Shown here piece after piece: positions 25,759 to 34,340 of a stretch of DNA of 64,000 nt. A program made the position numbers and the translations under genes. Origin of the DNA: Paenibacillus piscarius (GTDB lineage: Bacteria > Bacillota > Bacilli > Paenibacillales > Paenibacillaceae); assembly GCF_022234545.1 (NCBI RefSeq), contig NZ_JAIEUI010000005.1, forward strand, positions 1 to 64,000, given 5' to 3'. Every line of letters starts with the position of its first letter. The first letter of the stretch is position 1. The notes below the pieces were generated by a model. It was not told the DNA's origin, did no database searches, and saw nothing but the letters and a program-made list of their open reading frames with translations.

Positions 25759-26988
25759 ATGAACAAGCCAACCAAACGCAAGCTGCACTGGACCAGTCTG
25801 ATGCTTCTCTGTCTGGCCATCTTCATCGTACCTGCCGGGTCTGCCTTCGCTGCCGTGAACAAGCCCTTCCCGCAGCATACCACCTATACCAGCGGAACGA
25901 TCAAGCCGAATAACGTTACCCAAACCGCCATGGATAATGTGGTCAAGAGCAAATGGGATGCCTGGAAGGGCGCTTATCTGAAGCCTGCCGGCACCGGGAA
26001 ATATTATGTGAAGTATAATTCGGACGGGGAGACGGTATCCGAAGCGATCGGCTACGGGATGCTGTTCACTGTACTGATGGCCGGTTATGACTCCAATGCG
26101 CAGACGTATTACAACGGACTCTATAACTACTACAAGGCGCATCCCAGCTCCATTAATCCTTACCTGATGTCCTGGAAGCAGAACAGCAGCTTCCAGAATG
26201 TCGAAGGCCAGAATTCGGCTACAGACGGCGACATGGACATTGCTTACTCTCTGCTGCTCGCCCACCGGCAGTGGGGCAGCAGCGGAACGGTGAACTACCT
26301 GCAAGCTGCGAACAACATCATTAACGCCATCATGAGTAATGACATTAACCAGTCCCGCTGGACCATCCGTCTGGGAGATTGGGCGACCAGCGGCTCTTAT
26401 GATACAGCAACCCGCCCTTCCGACTTCCTGCTGAATCATTTCAAAGCCTTCCAGGCCGCGACCGGAGACTCCCGCTGGCAGAATGTAACCAATCAGACCT
26501 ATACCCTGATCAATAGCCTCTTTAGCGGCTATAGCTCCTCTACGGGCCTGCTTCCCGATTTCGTAGTCTACTCCAACAACACGTATAAGCCGGCTGCACC
26601 GAATTTCCTGGAATCAGACCGTGACGGTGCCTATAACTATAATTCCTGCCGTGTCCCATGGCGGATTGCCACCGACTACCTGCTCACCGGCGATAATCGC
26701 GCCTTATCCCAGCTCACTCAGTTGAACAATTGGATTAAGGCCAAGACAGGCGGGACTCCGGGGAACATCAAGGATGGTTATAAGCTGGATGGAACCACCT
26801 TCGGCAGCTACAACAGCGGTGCCTTCTATGGCCCGTTCGGCGTAGGTGCGATGACCTCATCCGCCAATCAGAGCTGGCTGAACTCCCTCTGGAGCCATAC
26901 AGCAGGCAGCGCAGCAGAGGATTATTATGAAGACAGCCTCAAGCTCTTCTCGCTCATTGTCATGTCCGGCAACTGGTGGACTTACTAA
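25759..26988 (+). CDS. Secreted glycoside hydrolase family 8 endoglucanase
   Basis: A 409-residue exported enzyme. A signal peptide (basic NKPTKRK, hydrophobic LMLLCLAIFIVPAG, cleavage near SAFAA) precedes the GH8 (alpha/alpha)6 catalytic domain. The catalytic acid region is VSEAIGYGMLF and the catalytic base lies in ATDGDMDIAYSLLLA. FLESDRDGAYNYNSCRVPWRIATDY and the C-terminal DYYEDSLKLFSLIVMSGNWW are further conserved stretches. Family GH8 includes cellulases, lichenases, chitosanases and xylanases; Bacillaceae homologues act on beta-glucans or chitosan. No carbohydrate-binding module is attached. ATG 25759 has GAGGAGTGAG upstream. Confidence 0.92.
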   Translation: MNKPTKRKLHWTSLMLLCLAIFIVPAGSAFAAVNKPFPQHTTYTSGTIKPNNVTQTAMDNVVKSKWDAWKGAYLKPAGTGKYYVKYNSDGETVSEAIGYGMLFTVLMAGYDSNAQTYYNGLYNYYKAHPSSINPYLMSWKQNSSFQNVEGQNSATDGDMDIAYSLLLAHRQWGSSGTVNYLQAANNIINAIMSNDINQSRWTIRLGDWATSGSYDTATRPSDFLLNHFKAFQAATGDSRWQNVTNQTYTLINSLFSGYSSSTGLLPDFVVYSNNTYKPAAPNFLESDRDGAYNYNSCRVPWRIATDYLLTGDNRALSQLTQLNNWIKAKTGGTPGNIKDGYKLDGTTFGSYNSGAFYGPFGVGAMTSSANQSWLNSLWSHTAGSAAEDYYEDSLKLFSLIVMSGNWWTY

Positions 26989-27008
26989 GCGGCTTCATGC
27001 TGAATACG

Positions 27009-27036
27009 AAACTCCTGTCCGGATGGACAGGAGTTT
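27009..27036 (+). terminator. Terminator after the GH8 gene
   Basis: Perfect 12-base arms AAACTCCTGTCC/GGACAGGAGTTT around GGAT, followed by TCTTTCTTT. Confidence 0.85.
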
Positions 27037-27216
27037 TCTTTCTTTATCCGGCGTGCGACTGTGATCTTTATCATTATTTCTGTGATATTTTTAACATCTT
27101 AATTTTTAATTTTATTGCTAAATTAAGGATGACATTGTTTCCACAGCATTCTTGGGAAAGTGCGGAATTTCACAGGATTTTCACAATTTGTCGATTTCAT
27201 GGAAGGTTATCTTCTA

Positions 27217-27246
27217 TTGAAATTACACCGCGCTGTCGCATATAAA
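27217..27246 (+). promoter_or_regulatory. Sigma-A promoter of the oxidoreductase operon
   Basis: TTGAAA (27217-27222), 18 bases, TATAAA (27241-27246). The leader to the GTG start is about 130 bases; no riboswitch was recognised in it. The rest of the AT-rich gap from 27040 shows no gene. Confidence 0.5.
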
Positions 27247-27383
27247 GAAACTGCTATGAGTCTATAAAATATTGTGATTCCCAAAGTGTGGAACATGCAA
27301 GATATGTCACTTCGCGGCTCACGGATTCAAGTTACAATCGCTCTAAAAGTCAAAATGATGCATTAAGAAAGGGGTTATGCCCG

Positions 27384-28394
27384 GTGGTACAATTGCCAAA
27401 AGTAAATGAGCTCGGCTTCTTTGAGATTCGTCTCGAATCGATTGGTGGCCTGGGCGCGAACCTCGCAGGGAAAATGCTGGCGGAAGCGGGAGTGGTCGGC
27501 GCAGGACTGAACGGCGTCAGCTTCTCATCGTATGGTTCGGAGAAGAAGGGGTCTGCGGTTAAAGCGCATATCCGCTTCTGTGACCTGAATACCCACATCC
27601 GTGATACCTCCCCTGTAGAGCGTCCGCATGTCGTTGGCGTTTTCCATGAAGCACTGGCCAAGACCGTGAATGTAACCAGCGGAATTCATGAACACAGCAC
27701 CGTTCTCGTGAACTCGGCCAAGACGCCGGAAGAACTCAGAGAGCTGCTGAAGATGAAGGCCGGCACGATTGCAGTAATCGATGCGACCAGCATCGCGCTT
27801 AAAGAGAAGAACCGGGTGAACATGGCGATGCTTGGAGCGCTCTTCCGGCTCTGTCCGTTCCTCGATACCGAAACCATGAAGGGCGTTATTGAGAAGTCTC
27901 TCGGCAAAAAATATCCGCAGGCCGTTCAATCGGCCATTACGACCTTCGAGCGCGGCTACAATGAAGTGCAATTCATGACGTATGAGCTGGCCCCCGGCGA
28001 CACTATGCCGGAATATGTCCGTTCCGATGTCTCGGCTCTTGGTTATGAGACCCAGCCGATCGGCGGAACGATCACGAATCCGGGCAGCAGCTTCCTGAAG
28101 AATCTCAGCATCTCCCGCTCCGGTATGCTTCCTGCCTATGAGATGGAGTCCTGCATCAACTGCGCACAATGTGACACGGTATGTCCCGACCAATGCTTTG
28201 TATGGGAAGAGCGTCTGGACCGCAAGGGCCGTTCGCAGATGTTCCTGCTCGGCATTGACTATCAATACTGCAAAGGCTGCCTGAAATGCGTCGGAGCCTG
28301 TCCGACCTCGGCGTTATCCAGCATGAGGGAGAAGGAAGGCTACGCAGACAGCCATACCGTGAAGCATCAGTTCGATCTGGTCACTCAAGTCTAA
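27384..28394 (+). CDS. 2-oxoacid:acceptor oxidoreductase, gamma domain fused to 2[4Fe-4S] ferredoxin domain
   Basis: A protein of about 336 residues. The N-terminal gamma domain carries IRLESIGGLGANLAGKMLAEA and GSEKKGSAVKAHIRF. The C-terminal part has two cluster motifs, CINCAQCDTVCPDQC and CKGCLKCVGACPTS, the delta ferredoxin domain. In 2-oxoacid:ferredoxin oxidoreductases these domains accept CoA and pass electrons to ferredoxin. Start GTG 27384 has AAAGGGG 9 bases upstream; the frame to 27288 lacks a site. The next gene supplies the alpha and beta domains, so the pair makes a complete enzyme. The 2-oxoacid (pyruvate, oxoglutarate or another) is not settled. Confidence 0.85.
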   Translation: MVQLPKVNELGFFEIRLESIGGLGANLAGKMLAEAGVVGAGLNGVSFSSYGSEKKGSAVKAHIRFCDLNTHIRDTSPVERPHVVGVFHEALAKTVNVTSGIHEHSTVLVNSAKTPEELRELLKMKAGTIAVIDATSIALKEKNRVNMAMLGALFRLCPFLDTETMKGVIEKSLGKKYPQAVQSAITTFERGYNEVQFMTYELAPGDTMPEYVRSDVSALGYETQPIGGTITNPGSSFLKNLSISRSGMLPAYEMESCINCAQCDTVCPDQCFVWEERLDRKGRSQMFLLGIDYQYCKGCLKCVGACPTSALSSMREKEGYADSHTVKHQFDLVTQV

Positions 28395-28417
28395 ATACCG
28401 GAAGGGTGGAATGAATT

Positions 28418-30724
28418 ATGGCAATTGATTATGAGAAAGAACTAGGCTCTGCCAAGGTAGAGCAGAAATTCCTATACGAATCCGGCAATGAGATGGCCGC
28501 CTATGCTGCCCATCAGATTAACTATCATGTCATGGGGTATTTCCCGATCTCCCCTTCGACTGAGGTCGCCCAGTTCCTCGATACCATGAAGGCCAGCGGC
28601 CAGCACGACATCATGCTGGTGCCTTCCGACGGTGAACACAGCTCTGCAGGGATCTGCTACGGGGCTTCAACTGCGGGCGGCCGTGTATTCAATGCGACCA
28701 GTGCCCAAGGCTACATGTTCATGCTGGAGCAATTGCCTGTACAAGCAGGTACGCGGATGCCGATGGTGATGAACCTGGTCTGCCGCTCGATTTCTGGACC
28801 GCTGAATATCCACGGGGATCATTCGGACCTGTACTTTGCGCTGAATACCGGCTGGCCGATACTGATGTGCCGTGATCCGCAGTCCGTCTATGACATGAAC
28901 CTGATGGCACTGAAGCTGGCGGAACATGCCAAGGTCCGGCTGCCGGTTATGGTCGCTTCCGACGGTTATTTTACATCCCACCAGAAGCGCCGGGTGCAGG
29001 CTTTTGCCCACCGCGAGGATGTTCACAAGTTCGTTGGCGAACAGCCGCCGGCCGGATTCACCGATACGCTGGACCGCAATAATCCCGTAACCGTAGGACC
29101 ATACATGAACGAACCGGATTACATTAATAACCGCTATCAGCAATCCGTTGCGATGTACAATGCGGGTGAAGTCTTTGAAGAGATTGCCCAGGAATTCGCT
29201 GAGCTGACCGGACGCCATTATGAGATGATCGAGCAGTACCGGATGGAAGATGCGGATGTTGCGGTCTTCCTGATGAACTCCGCTTCGGAGATTATCAAGG
29301 ATGTTGTCGATCAGCTCCGTGAGCAGGGAATCAAGGCAGGGGCTATCTCCCCGAACATGATCCGTCCGTTCCCGCAGAAGCAGATCGCCGAAGCGCTGAA
29401 GAATGTCAAGGCCATCACGGTAGGCGACCGCGCGGATTCTGTCGGCGGACACGGCGGTAACATGGTGAACGAGATTAAGGCTGCGCTGTTTACCTACGGC
29501 AACACGACGACGAAGGTCATCAGCCGGATCTACGGGCTGGGCGGCAAAGACTTCTATGCTGAAGACGGGCATCACTTCTTCCAGCTTGCTATGGATGCTG
29601 TCGTTGCTGACCGCGTAGAAGTGCCGTTTGATTATTACGGCCACAACCCTGGTGCGCCGGAGAATGCGCCGAAGCGCCTGCTGAAGCCGATGGACTTCGA
29701 TAAGCTGAAGACCGGCCTGATCACGGTCACCCAGAACGAAGAGACCGGCAAGCTGAGTGTCCGGGTTCCGCCGGTGCGCTCGCTGATGAAGAAGCCAAGA
29801 CGTCTGTCCCCGGGGCATGGGGCATGTCCGGGCTGCGGGATTTTCTCCGGTCTGGAGCTGTTCTTCAAAGGAATCGAAGGCGATATCGTAGCGCTGTATC
29901 ATACAGGCTGTGCCATGGTCACCACTACGGGCTATCCGTATTCCTCCCACAAATCGACATTCATCCATAATCTCTTCCAGAACGGTGCAGCTACACTGTC
30001 CGGCGTGGTGGAGATGTTCTGGGAACGCAAACGCCGCGGTGAGCTTGACGGCTTAGGGCTGAAGGAAGACTTCACATTCGTTATGGTGACCGGCGACGGC
30101 GGGATGGATATTGGGATGGGACCAGCTATCGGGGCGGCACTGCGCGGCCACAAGATGATTATCGTGGAATACGATAACGAAGGCTATATGAATACAGGTG
30201 CCCAGCAGTCCTATTCGACACCGCTCGGACACCGGACTTCCACCTCAAGCATCGGCAAAACCCAGCAGGGTAAGGTAACCCAGCATAAGGACACAGCGCA
30301 GATTATGGCGGCCACCAACATTCCTTATGTATTCACCGGCTGCGAAGCTTATCCGCAGGATCTGCTGAAGAAGGCAGCGAAGGCTCAGTGGTATGCGCAG
30401 AATGAGGGCCTAGTCTACGGCAAAATTCTCATCGCCTGCCCGCTGAACTGGATGAGCGAGGACAAGGACGGAACAGACATCGTGTCCCTGGCTGTCGAAT
30501 CCTGCTTCTTCCCGCTCTATGAAGTAGAGCAGGGCGTTACGAGCATCACGTATAACCCTGAAGATAAGGATAAGAGGGTAGAAGTATCCGCCTGGCTGAA
30601 GACGATGGGCAAGACCCGCCATCTGCTGAAGCCGGAGAACGAATCGGCCCTGCGCAGCTTCGAGAGCGAGGTCCAGCGCCGCTGGAGCCGCCTCAAGGCG
30701 AAGCATGAGCATCCGGACTTGTAA
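28418..30724 (+). CDS. 2-oxoacid:acceptor oxidoreductase, fused alpha and beta domains
   Basis: A 768-residue protein. The N-terminal pyrimidine-binding alpha domain includes GYFPISPSTEVAQFLD and DGEHSSAGICYGASTAGGR. The C-terminal beta domain carries GHGACPGCGIFSGLELF, the ligand for a [4Fe-4S] cluster, and the thiamine diphosphate motif GDGGMDIGMGPAI leading to EYDNEGYMNTG. It decarboxylates a 2-oxoacid to acyl-CoA with reduction of ferredoxin. It starts 24 bases after the gamma-delta gene. The two-gene arrangement with fused subunits differs from the four-gene archaeal version. Physiologically it could support fermentation or micro-aerobic growth, which is inference. Confidence 0.87.
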   Translation: MAIDYEKELGSAKVEQKFLYESGNEMAAYAAHQINYHVMGYFPISPSTEVAQFLDTMKASGQHDIMLVPSDGEHSSAGICYGASTAGGRVFNATSAQGYMFMLEQLPVQAGTRMPMVMNLVCRSISGPLNIHGDHSDLYFALNTGWPILMCRDPQSVYDMNLMALKLAEHAKVRLPVMVASDGYFTSHQKRRVQAFAHREDVHKFVGEQPPAGFTDTLDRNNPVTVGPYMNEPDYINNRYQQSVAMYNAGEVFEEIAQEFAELTGRHYEMIEQYRMEDADVAVFLMNSASEIIKDVVDQLREQGIKAGAISPNMIRPFPQKQIAEALKNVKAITVGDRADSVGGHGGNMVNEIKAALFTYGNTTTKVISRIYGLGGKDFYAEDGHHFFQLAMDAVVADRVEVPFDYYGHNPGAPENAPKRLLKPMDFDKLKTGLITVTQNEETGKLSVRVPPVRSLMKKPRRLSPGHGACPGCGIFSGLELFFKGIEGDIVALYHTGCAMVTTTGYPYSSHKSTFIHNLFQNGAATLSGVVEMFWERKRRGELDGLGLKEDFTFVMVTGDGGMDIGMGPAIGAALRGHKMIIVEYDNEGYMNTGAQQSYSTPLGHRTSTSSIGKTQQGKVTQHKDTAQIMAATNIPYVFTGCEAYPQDLLKKAAKAQWYAQNEGLVYGKILIACPLNWMSEDKDGTDIVSLAVESCFFPLYEVEQGVTSITYNPEDKDKRVEVSAWLKTMGKTRHLLKPENESALRSFESEVQRRWSRLKAKHEHPDL

Positions 30725-30755
30725 GATAACGGTAATCATATAGGCTTCATCCCCG

Positions 30756-30778
30756 CCCGGCAGAGTCTCTCTGCCGGG
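30756..30778 (+). terminator. Terminator of the oxidoreductase operon
   Basis: Perfect 10-base arms CCCGGCAGAG/CTCTGCCGGG with a TCT loop, followed by TTATTTATG. Confidence 0.75.
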
Positions 30779-30834
30779 TTATTTATGTGAGCCGGGACGC
30801 TAAGCTGGGGCTGGCAGGGGGAACGAGGCCGGAT

Positions 30835-31009
30835 GTATGTGGAAAACAACATACAATGTGCAATAATGGGGGGAGTGTGGCGAATGTATGTGGAAAACAA
30901 CATACAATATGCAATTGCAAGGGGGAGAAGGGCAAATGTATGTGGAAAACAACACACAATGTGCAACTGCGGGGGGGAGTGTGGCGAATGTATGCGGAAA
31001 ACAACATAC
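30835..31009 (+). repeat. Four-unit tandem repeat, 51-52 bp pitch, palindromic core
   Basis: Four copies of GTATGTGGAAAACAACATAC or close variants (30835-30854, 30886-30905, 30938-30957, 30990-31009). Each can form an imperfect hairpin. Copy 3 ends ACACAC and copy 4 starts GTATGC. Spacers are G-rich (GGGGGAGTGTGGCGAAT and variants). It fills the gap between a terminator and the ROK regulator gene. Confidence 0.85.
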
Positions 31010-31032
31010 AATGTTAAAATTCCTCCGGGGTA

Positions 31033-31064
31033 TTTATTAAAACACTTTAATAAAGTATTATAAT
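31033..31064 (+). promoter_or_regulatory. Promoter and candidate operator of the ROK regulator
   Basis: An inverted repeat TTTATTA (31033-31039) / TAATAAA (31048-31054) with 8 bases between overlaps the -35 to spacer region of a promoter whose -10 is TATAAT (31059-31064). ROK repressors of the NagC/XylR group bind AT-rich dyads, so autoregulation is plausible. Confidence 0.45.
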
Positions 31065-31083
31065 AACCAGGTGGTGAAGGCAG

Positions 31084-32109
31084 ATGAAAAAGATTGGCGG
31101 CAACGCTCTGGTTATGCGTGAGGTGAACAGCAATCTGGTGCGGCAGGTGCTGAAGGAACGGGGTCAGGCAACCAAACGGGAGATTGCCGAGAGCTGCGGT
31201 CTGAGTGTGGTTACGGTGGGGACGGTACTTCAGGTCCTGGAGGACCGGAATGAAGTGCTGGCGGGAGAGCTGCTCTCCTCCAGCGGGGGAAGACCGGCGA
31301 AGCAGTACATTTACAATGACGAGTATGCGCTGGCCCTGATTCTGTTCACTCACGAGGAGCGGGAGAAGATCTATATTCACCGGACGGTTGTCACGCTTAC
31401 CGGCCGCAAGCTGCTGGCGGACAGCGTGGAGATCCCGCGCGTGGATCTGGCGGCGCTGGAGGCGGTCATTGACCGTTCAATGCAGAGCTATCCGTCCATC
31501 CAGGCTATCGGGCTGGGCTTGCCGGGTGCTGAAGCCGACGGGACGCTGGCCGCCTCCGATTACGAAGCGCTGCGCGGAGTGAAGGTGGCGGAGCATTTCC
31601 GGGAGCGGTACGGTAAGCCGGTAGTGATCGAGAACGATGTCAATGCTGCCGTTATCGGCTATTGCCGCCGGATGCAGGAGGAAGCGGCTGCCGTGGTCTA
31701 TCTATATTTCCCGGACCGCTTCCCTCCCGGGGCGGGCATCTTCATAGACGGCAAGCTGTTCAAGGGCAGCCGCGGCTTCGCCGGGGAGGTATCGGGTATT
31801 CCGCTGGGAATTCCTTGGGGGGACAGCGGGCTTACCGCATCCTTCGGGGCGCTGAGCGATGCGCTGGCCCGGATTACGGCTGCTGTAAGCAGTGTACTTA
31901 ACCCGGATATTGTTGTGCTCTACGGCAGTTTTATTGGCGAAGCGCATCTTGAAGCGGTGAGGGAGCAGTGCCTTACCCTGCTGCCCGAACCTGCTGTGCC
32001 ACGGGTAAGCCTGTCCGATGATTTCTCCGCCGATTACATCCGGGGCATGATCGTCCAGACGCTCGGAACCTTGGAGCGGCGGCTGTATTTAACGAAACTA
32101 GAGGGTTAG
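31084..32109 (+). CDS. ROK family transcriptional regulator
   Basis: A 341-residue protein. An N-terminal winged helix-turn-helix (LVRQVLKERGQATKREIAESCGLSVVTVGTVLQVLED) is followed by a ROK sugar-kinase-like domain with IGLGLPGAEADG, VVIENDVNAAVIGY and FAGEVSGI. Regulators of this group (XylR, NagC) respond to sugars or sugar phosphates and usually control the adjacent transport genes. It is followed, 11 bases later, by an MFS transporter and a DUF1349 gene, so an operon is likely. The canonical ROK cysteine-rich zinc loop is not visible, so kinase activity is doubtful. Confidence 0.85.
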   Translation: MKKIGGNALVMREVNSNLVRQVLKERGQATKREIAESCGLSVVTVGTVLQVLEDRNEVLAGELLSSSGGRPAKQYIYNDEYALALILFTHEEREKIYIHRTVVTLTGRKLLADSVEIPRVDLAALEAVIDRSMQSYPSIQAIGLGLPGAEADGTLAASDYEALRGVKVAEHFRERYGKPVVIENDVNAAVIGYCRRMQEEAAAVVYLYFPDRFPPGAGIFIDGKLFKGSRGFAGEVSGIPLGIPWGDSGLTASFGALSDALARITAAVSSVLNPDIVVLYGSFIGEAHLEAVREQCLTLLPEPAVPRVSLSDDFSADYIRGMIVQTLGTLERRLYLTKLEG

Positions 32110-32120
32110 GCGGGGTTACA

Positions 32121-33332
32121 ATGGCAACGGTCTTTCTGATTATTATTTACTTGGCGTTCATTAGCCTGGGGCTCCCGGATTCGATGCTTGGAGCGGCCTG
32201 GCCGATTATCCGGCTGGATTTCGGAGCGCCGGTCGACGCGGCGGGGCTGCTGTCGATGATTGTAGTGGCCGGGACCATCATCTCCAGCCTGGCCAGCAGC
32301 ATTGTGCTGAAGCGGCTGGGCACGGGGATGGTAACGTTCATCAGCGTGCTGGTGACGGCGCTGGCCTTGCTTGGCTTCGCGTACTCCTCCTCCGTGCTGT
32401 GGATTGCAGTGCTGGCCTTGCCGCTCGGTCTGGGAGCCGGTTCCATCGACACCGGGCTTAACAACTTCGTAGCGACCCATTACAAAGCTCATCATATGAG
32501 CTGGCTGCACTGCTTCTGGGGGATCGGGGCCATGCTGGGACCGATACTGATGTCGCGTTATATTGCCGGCGGTGAGTCCTGGCGTATGGGCTTCCTGGCT
32601 GTAAGCATCATTCAGTTCGTACTCGTGGTGGTGTTGTTCTTCAGTCTGCCCCTGTGGAAGCGGGCGGGCAAGGGAAGCAGTCCGCAGCATGAGGTGACGC
32701 CGGAGCAGGCGGAAGCCTTGCCTTCGGTTGCTCCCTTAGCGGGCAGCAAGGTGCTGCGCATCCCGGGAGTGAAGCTTGCCATGCTGACCTTCCTGTTCTA
32801 CTGCGGCGTTGAAGCTACAGTAGGGCTATGGGGCAGCAGTTATCTGGTCAACGCCAAGGGGGTTCCTGCGGCAACGGCTGCTGGCTGGGTCTCGCTGTAT
32901 TACGGCGGAATCACGGCCGGGCGGCTGATTACCGGCTTCATCACCTTCCGTTTCAGCAACCGGACGCTGATCCGCGGCGGGTTGGCAATCTCTCTGCTGG
33001 GCGCTGTGGTGCTGGCTCTGCCGCTGCCGGATATCTACTCGATGATTGCCTTCATTCTGATCGGACTGGGTTCGGCACCCATCTTCCCCTGTATGCTGCA
33101 TGAGACGCCGGCCCGGTTCGGCCAGGAGCACTCCCAGCGGATTATGGGGTACCAGATGGCTCTGGCTTATACAGGCGGGGCGTTTCTGCCTCCGCTGCTC
33201 GGCTGGGTGGCAGCGCGCAGCACGTTCATGATTCTTCCGGCAGTCCTGATCGGGTATATCATAGTGATGATCTTCAGCTCTGAGAGAATTAACGGCATAA
33301 TGAACAAACGCAAAGGAAAGGTGAGTGTGTGA
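32121..33332 (+). CDS. Major facilitator superfamily transporter
   Basis: A 403-residue membrane protein with about twelve transmembrane helices, beginning TVFLIIIYLAFISLGLPDSMLGAAWP, with a charged central loop between residues 175 and 215 that separates two six-helix halves. GLGSAPIFPCMLHETPARFG is a conserved region of the FucP/YfkF-type sugar exporter-importer group. The substrate is unknown, although a ROK regulator and DUF1349 neighbour suggest a carbohydrate. Its stop codon overlaps the next gene. Confidence 0.85.
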   Translation: MATVFLIIIYLAFISLGLPDSMLGAAWPIIRLDFGAPVDAAGLLSMIVVAGTIISSLASSIVLKRLGTGMVTFISVLVTALALLGFAYSSSVLWIAVLALPLGLGAGSIDTGLNNFVATHYKAHHMSWLHCFWGIGAMLGPILMSRYIAGGESWRMGFLAVSIIQFVLVVVLFFSLPLWKRAGKGSSPQHEVTPEQAEALPSVAPLAGSKVLRIPGVKLAMLTFLFYCGVEATVGLWGSSYLVNAKGVPAATAAGWVSLYYGGITAGRLITGFITFRFSNRTLIRGGLAISLLGAVVLALPLPDIYSMIAFILIGLGSAPIFPCMLHETPARFGQEHSQRIMGYQMALAYTGGAFLPPLLGWVAARSTFMILPAVLIGYIIVMIFSSERINGIMNKRKGKVSV

Positions 33333-33931
33333 TGAGAAGAATAAACTGGCAGTCAGGAGTATGGAGCAACGAACCGGTGTCAAGCAGGGCGGAAGCGGAG
33401 CAGCTAACCGTGGAGGCGGCCGAGGGCAGCGATTATTGGCAGAAGACGATGTACGGCTTCCAGCATGACAACGGCCATGCGCTGCTGGCACCATGGGTTG
33501 GCAATGAGGCCATTGAGGTCAGCTTCGCGCTGGACGGATTCACTGAACTGTACGATCAGGCAGGCATCATGCTGTGGTATGGTGATCAGCAGTGGATTAA
33601 GGCCGGCATTGAGCTGAATGACGGGGTTCCCCATATCGGAGCAGTTGTGACAGACACCTACTCCGACTGGTCGCTGTCCCCGGTCGCGGAATGGTCAGGA
33701 GAGGTGATCACCCTGCGGGCTTCACAGATGAAGGATGCGGTCATTCTCAGAGCGAGAACGGAGAATCATCCGTGGCGCACTATCCGGGTTGCCCGTTTCC
33801 CCTATGATAGCGGGAAGCAGGCCGGGCCATTCCTCTGTGCACCAACACGCGCGGGCTTCCGGGTCACCTTCACACGCTGGACTGCAACAGCCCCCGATGA
33901 AGATGTCCATACCGATCCGCCAATCCATTAA
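33332..33931 (+). CDS. DUF1349 domain protein
   Basis: A 199-residue protein of the DUF1349 family, which has a concanavalin-like beta-sandwich fold. Conserved pieces are FQHDNGHALLAPW, YDQAGIMLWYGDQQWIKAGIE and PFLCAPTRAGFRVTF. In other organisms such proteins occur beside carbohydrate genes but their role is not settled. The stop codon of the transporter overlaps the start region (GTGTGATG), so translation is coupled; ATG 33332 is preferred to GTG 33329. It ends the ROK-MFS operon and is followed by a strong bidirectional terminator. Confidence 0.8.
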   Translation: MRRINWQSGVWSNEPVSSRAEAEQLTVEAAEGSDYWQKTMYGFQHDNGHALLAPWVGNEAIEVSFALDGFTELYDQAGIMLWYGDQQWIKAGIELNDGVPHIGAVVTDTYSDWSLSPVAEWSGEVITLRASQMKDAVILRARTENHPWRTIRVARFPYDSGKQAGPFLCAPTRAGFRVTFTRWTATAPDEDVHTDPPIH

Positions 33932-33947
33932 AAGGCTGCTGCAGCCC

Positions 33948-34001
33948 AAAAAGGCAAACCGCCGCCGCGCTCATCAGGCGCGGACGGCAGGTTTGCCTTT
34001 T
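33948..34001. terminator. Bidirectional terminator
   Basis: AAAAAGGCAAACC and GGTTTGCCTTTT form long arms with a second GC-rich stem (CGCTCATCAGGCG) inside. A- and T-runs flank both sides, so it can serve the plus-strand operon and the minus-strand cotD. Confidence 0.85.
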
Positions 34002-34013
34002 GCTGTAATCAGC

Positions 34014-34232
34014 TTATCTTCTTCTGCTGCTGCGCATAATGCCAGCGGTTCCGCACATTTCGTCCCGGACGGAATAAGTGTAGATATGCTGGGGGACCGG
34101 AACACAGTGATGGCGTCTGACTACCTCAACATGGTGGACCACCTGGACCACCTGGGGATGATAATAGTCTTCATAGACGACCTGGGTGGGATCTGTAACC
34201 GTTTCAACCGGACATTTCGGACAGTTTCTCAT
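34014..34232 (-). CDS. cotD: Spore coat protein, CotD family
   Basis: A 72-residue protein rich in His and Val: MRNCPKCPVETVTDPTQVV, then repeated VVHH-type stretches and a Cys near residue 43 and 60. This composition, with CPKCP at the N-terminus and HHCVPV, is typical of the CotD inner coat proteins. They are made in the mother cell late in sporulation and are cross-linked in the coat. ATG 34232 has AAGGAG 9 bases upstream; the frame continues 27 codons further without a site. No clear sigma-K promoter was found. Confidence 0.75.
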   Translation of the reverse strand: MRNCPKCPVETVTDPTQVVYEDYYHPQVVQVVHHVEVVRRHHCVPVPQHIYTYSVRDEMCGTAGIMRSSRRR

Positions 34233-34340
34233 GACACTCAGCTCCTTCGCATTGGACTTATGCCAGTATACGCATGTTCCGGGAGCCTGTTTGTACATTC
34301 GTCTATCCGGCACAAAAAATAGGTGTCCGGCTATCCCTGC

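Noticed and set aside
27060..27300. TGTGA and TTCACAA fragments as Fnr or Rex sites
   Set aside because: No full inverted pair with the right spacing is present.
30835..31009. Resemblance to a CRISPR array because of regular repeats and spacers
   Set aside because: The units are palindromic, spacers are themselves similar and G-rich, only four units exist and there are no cas genes.
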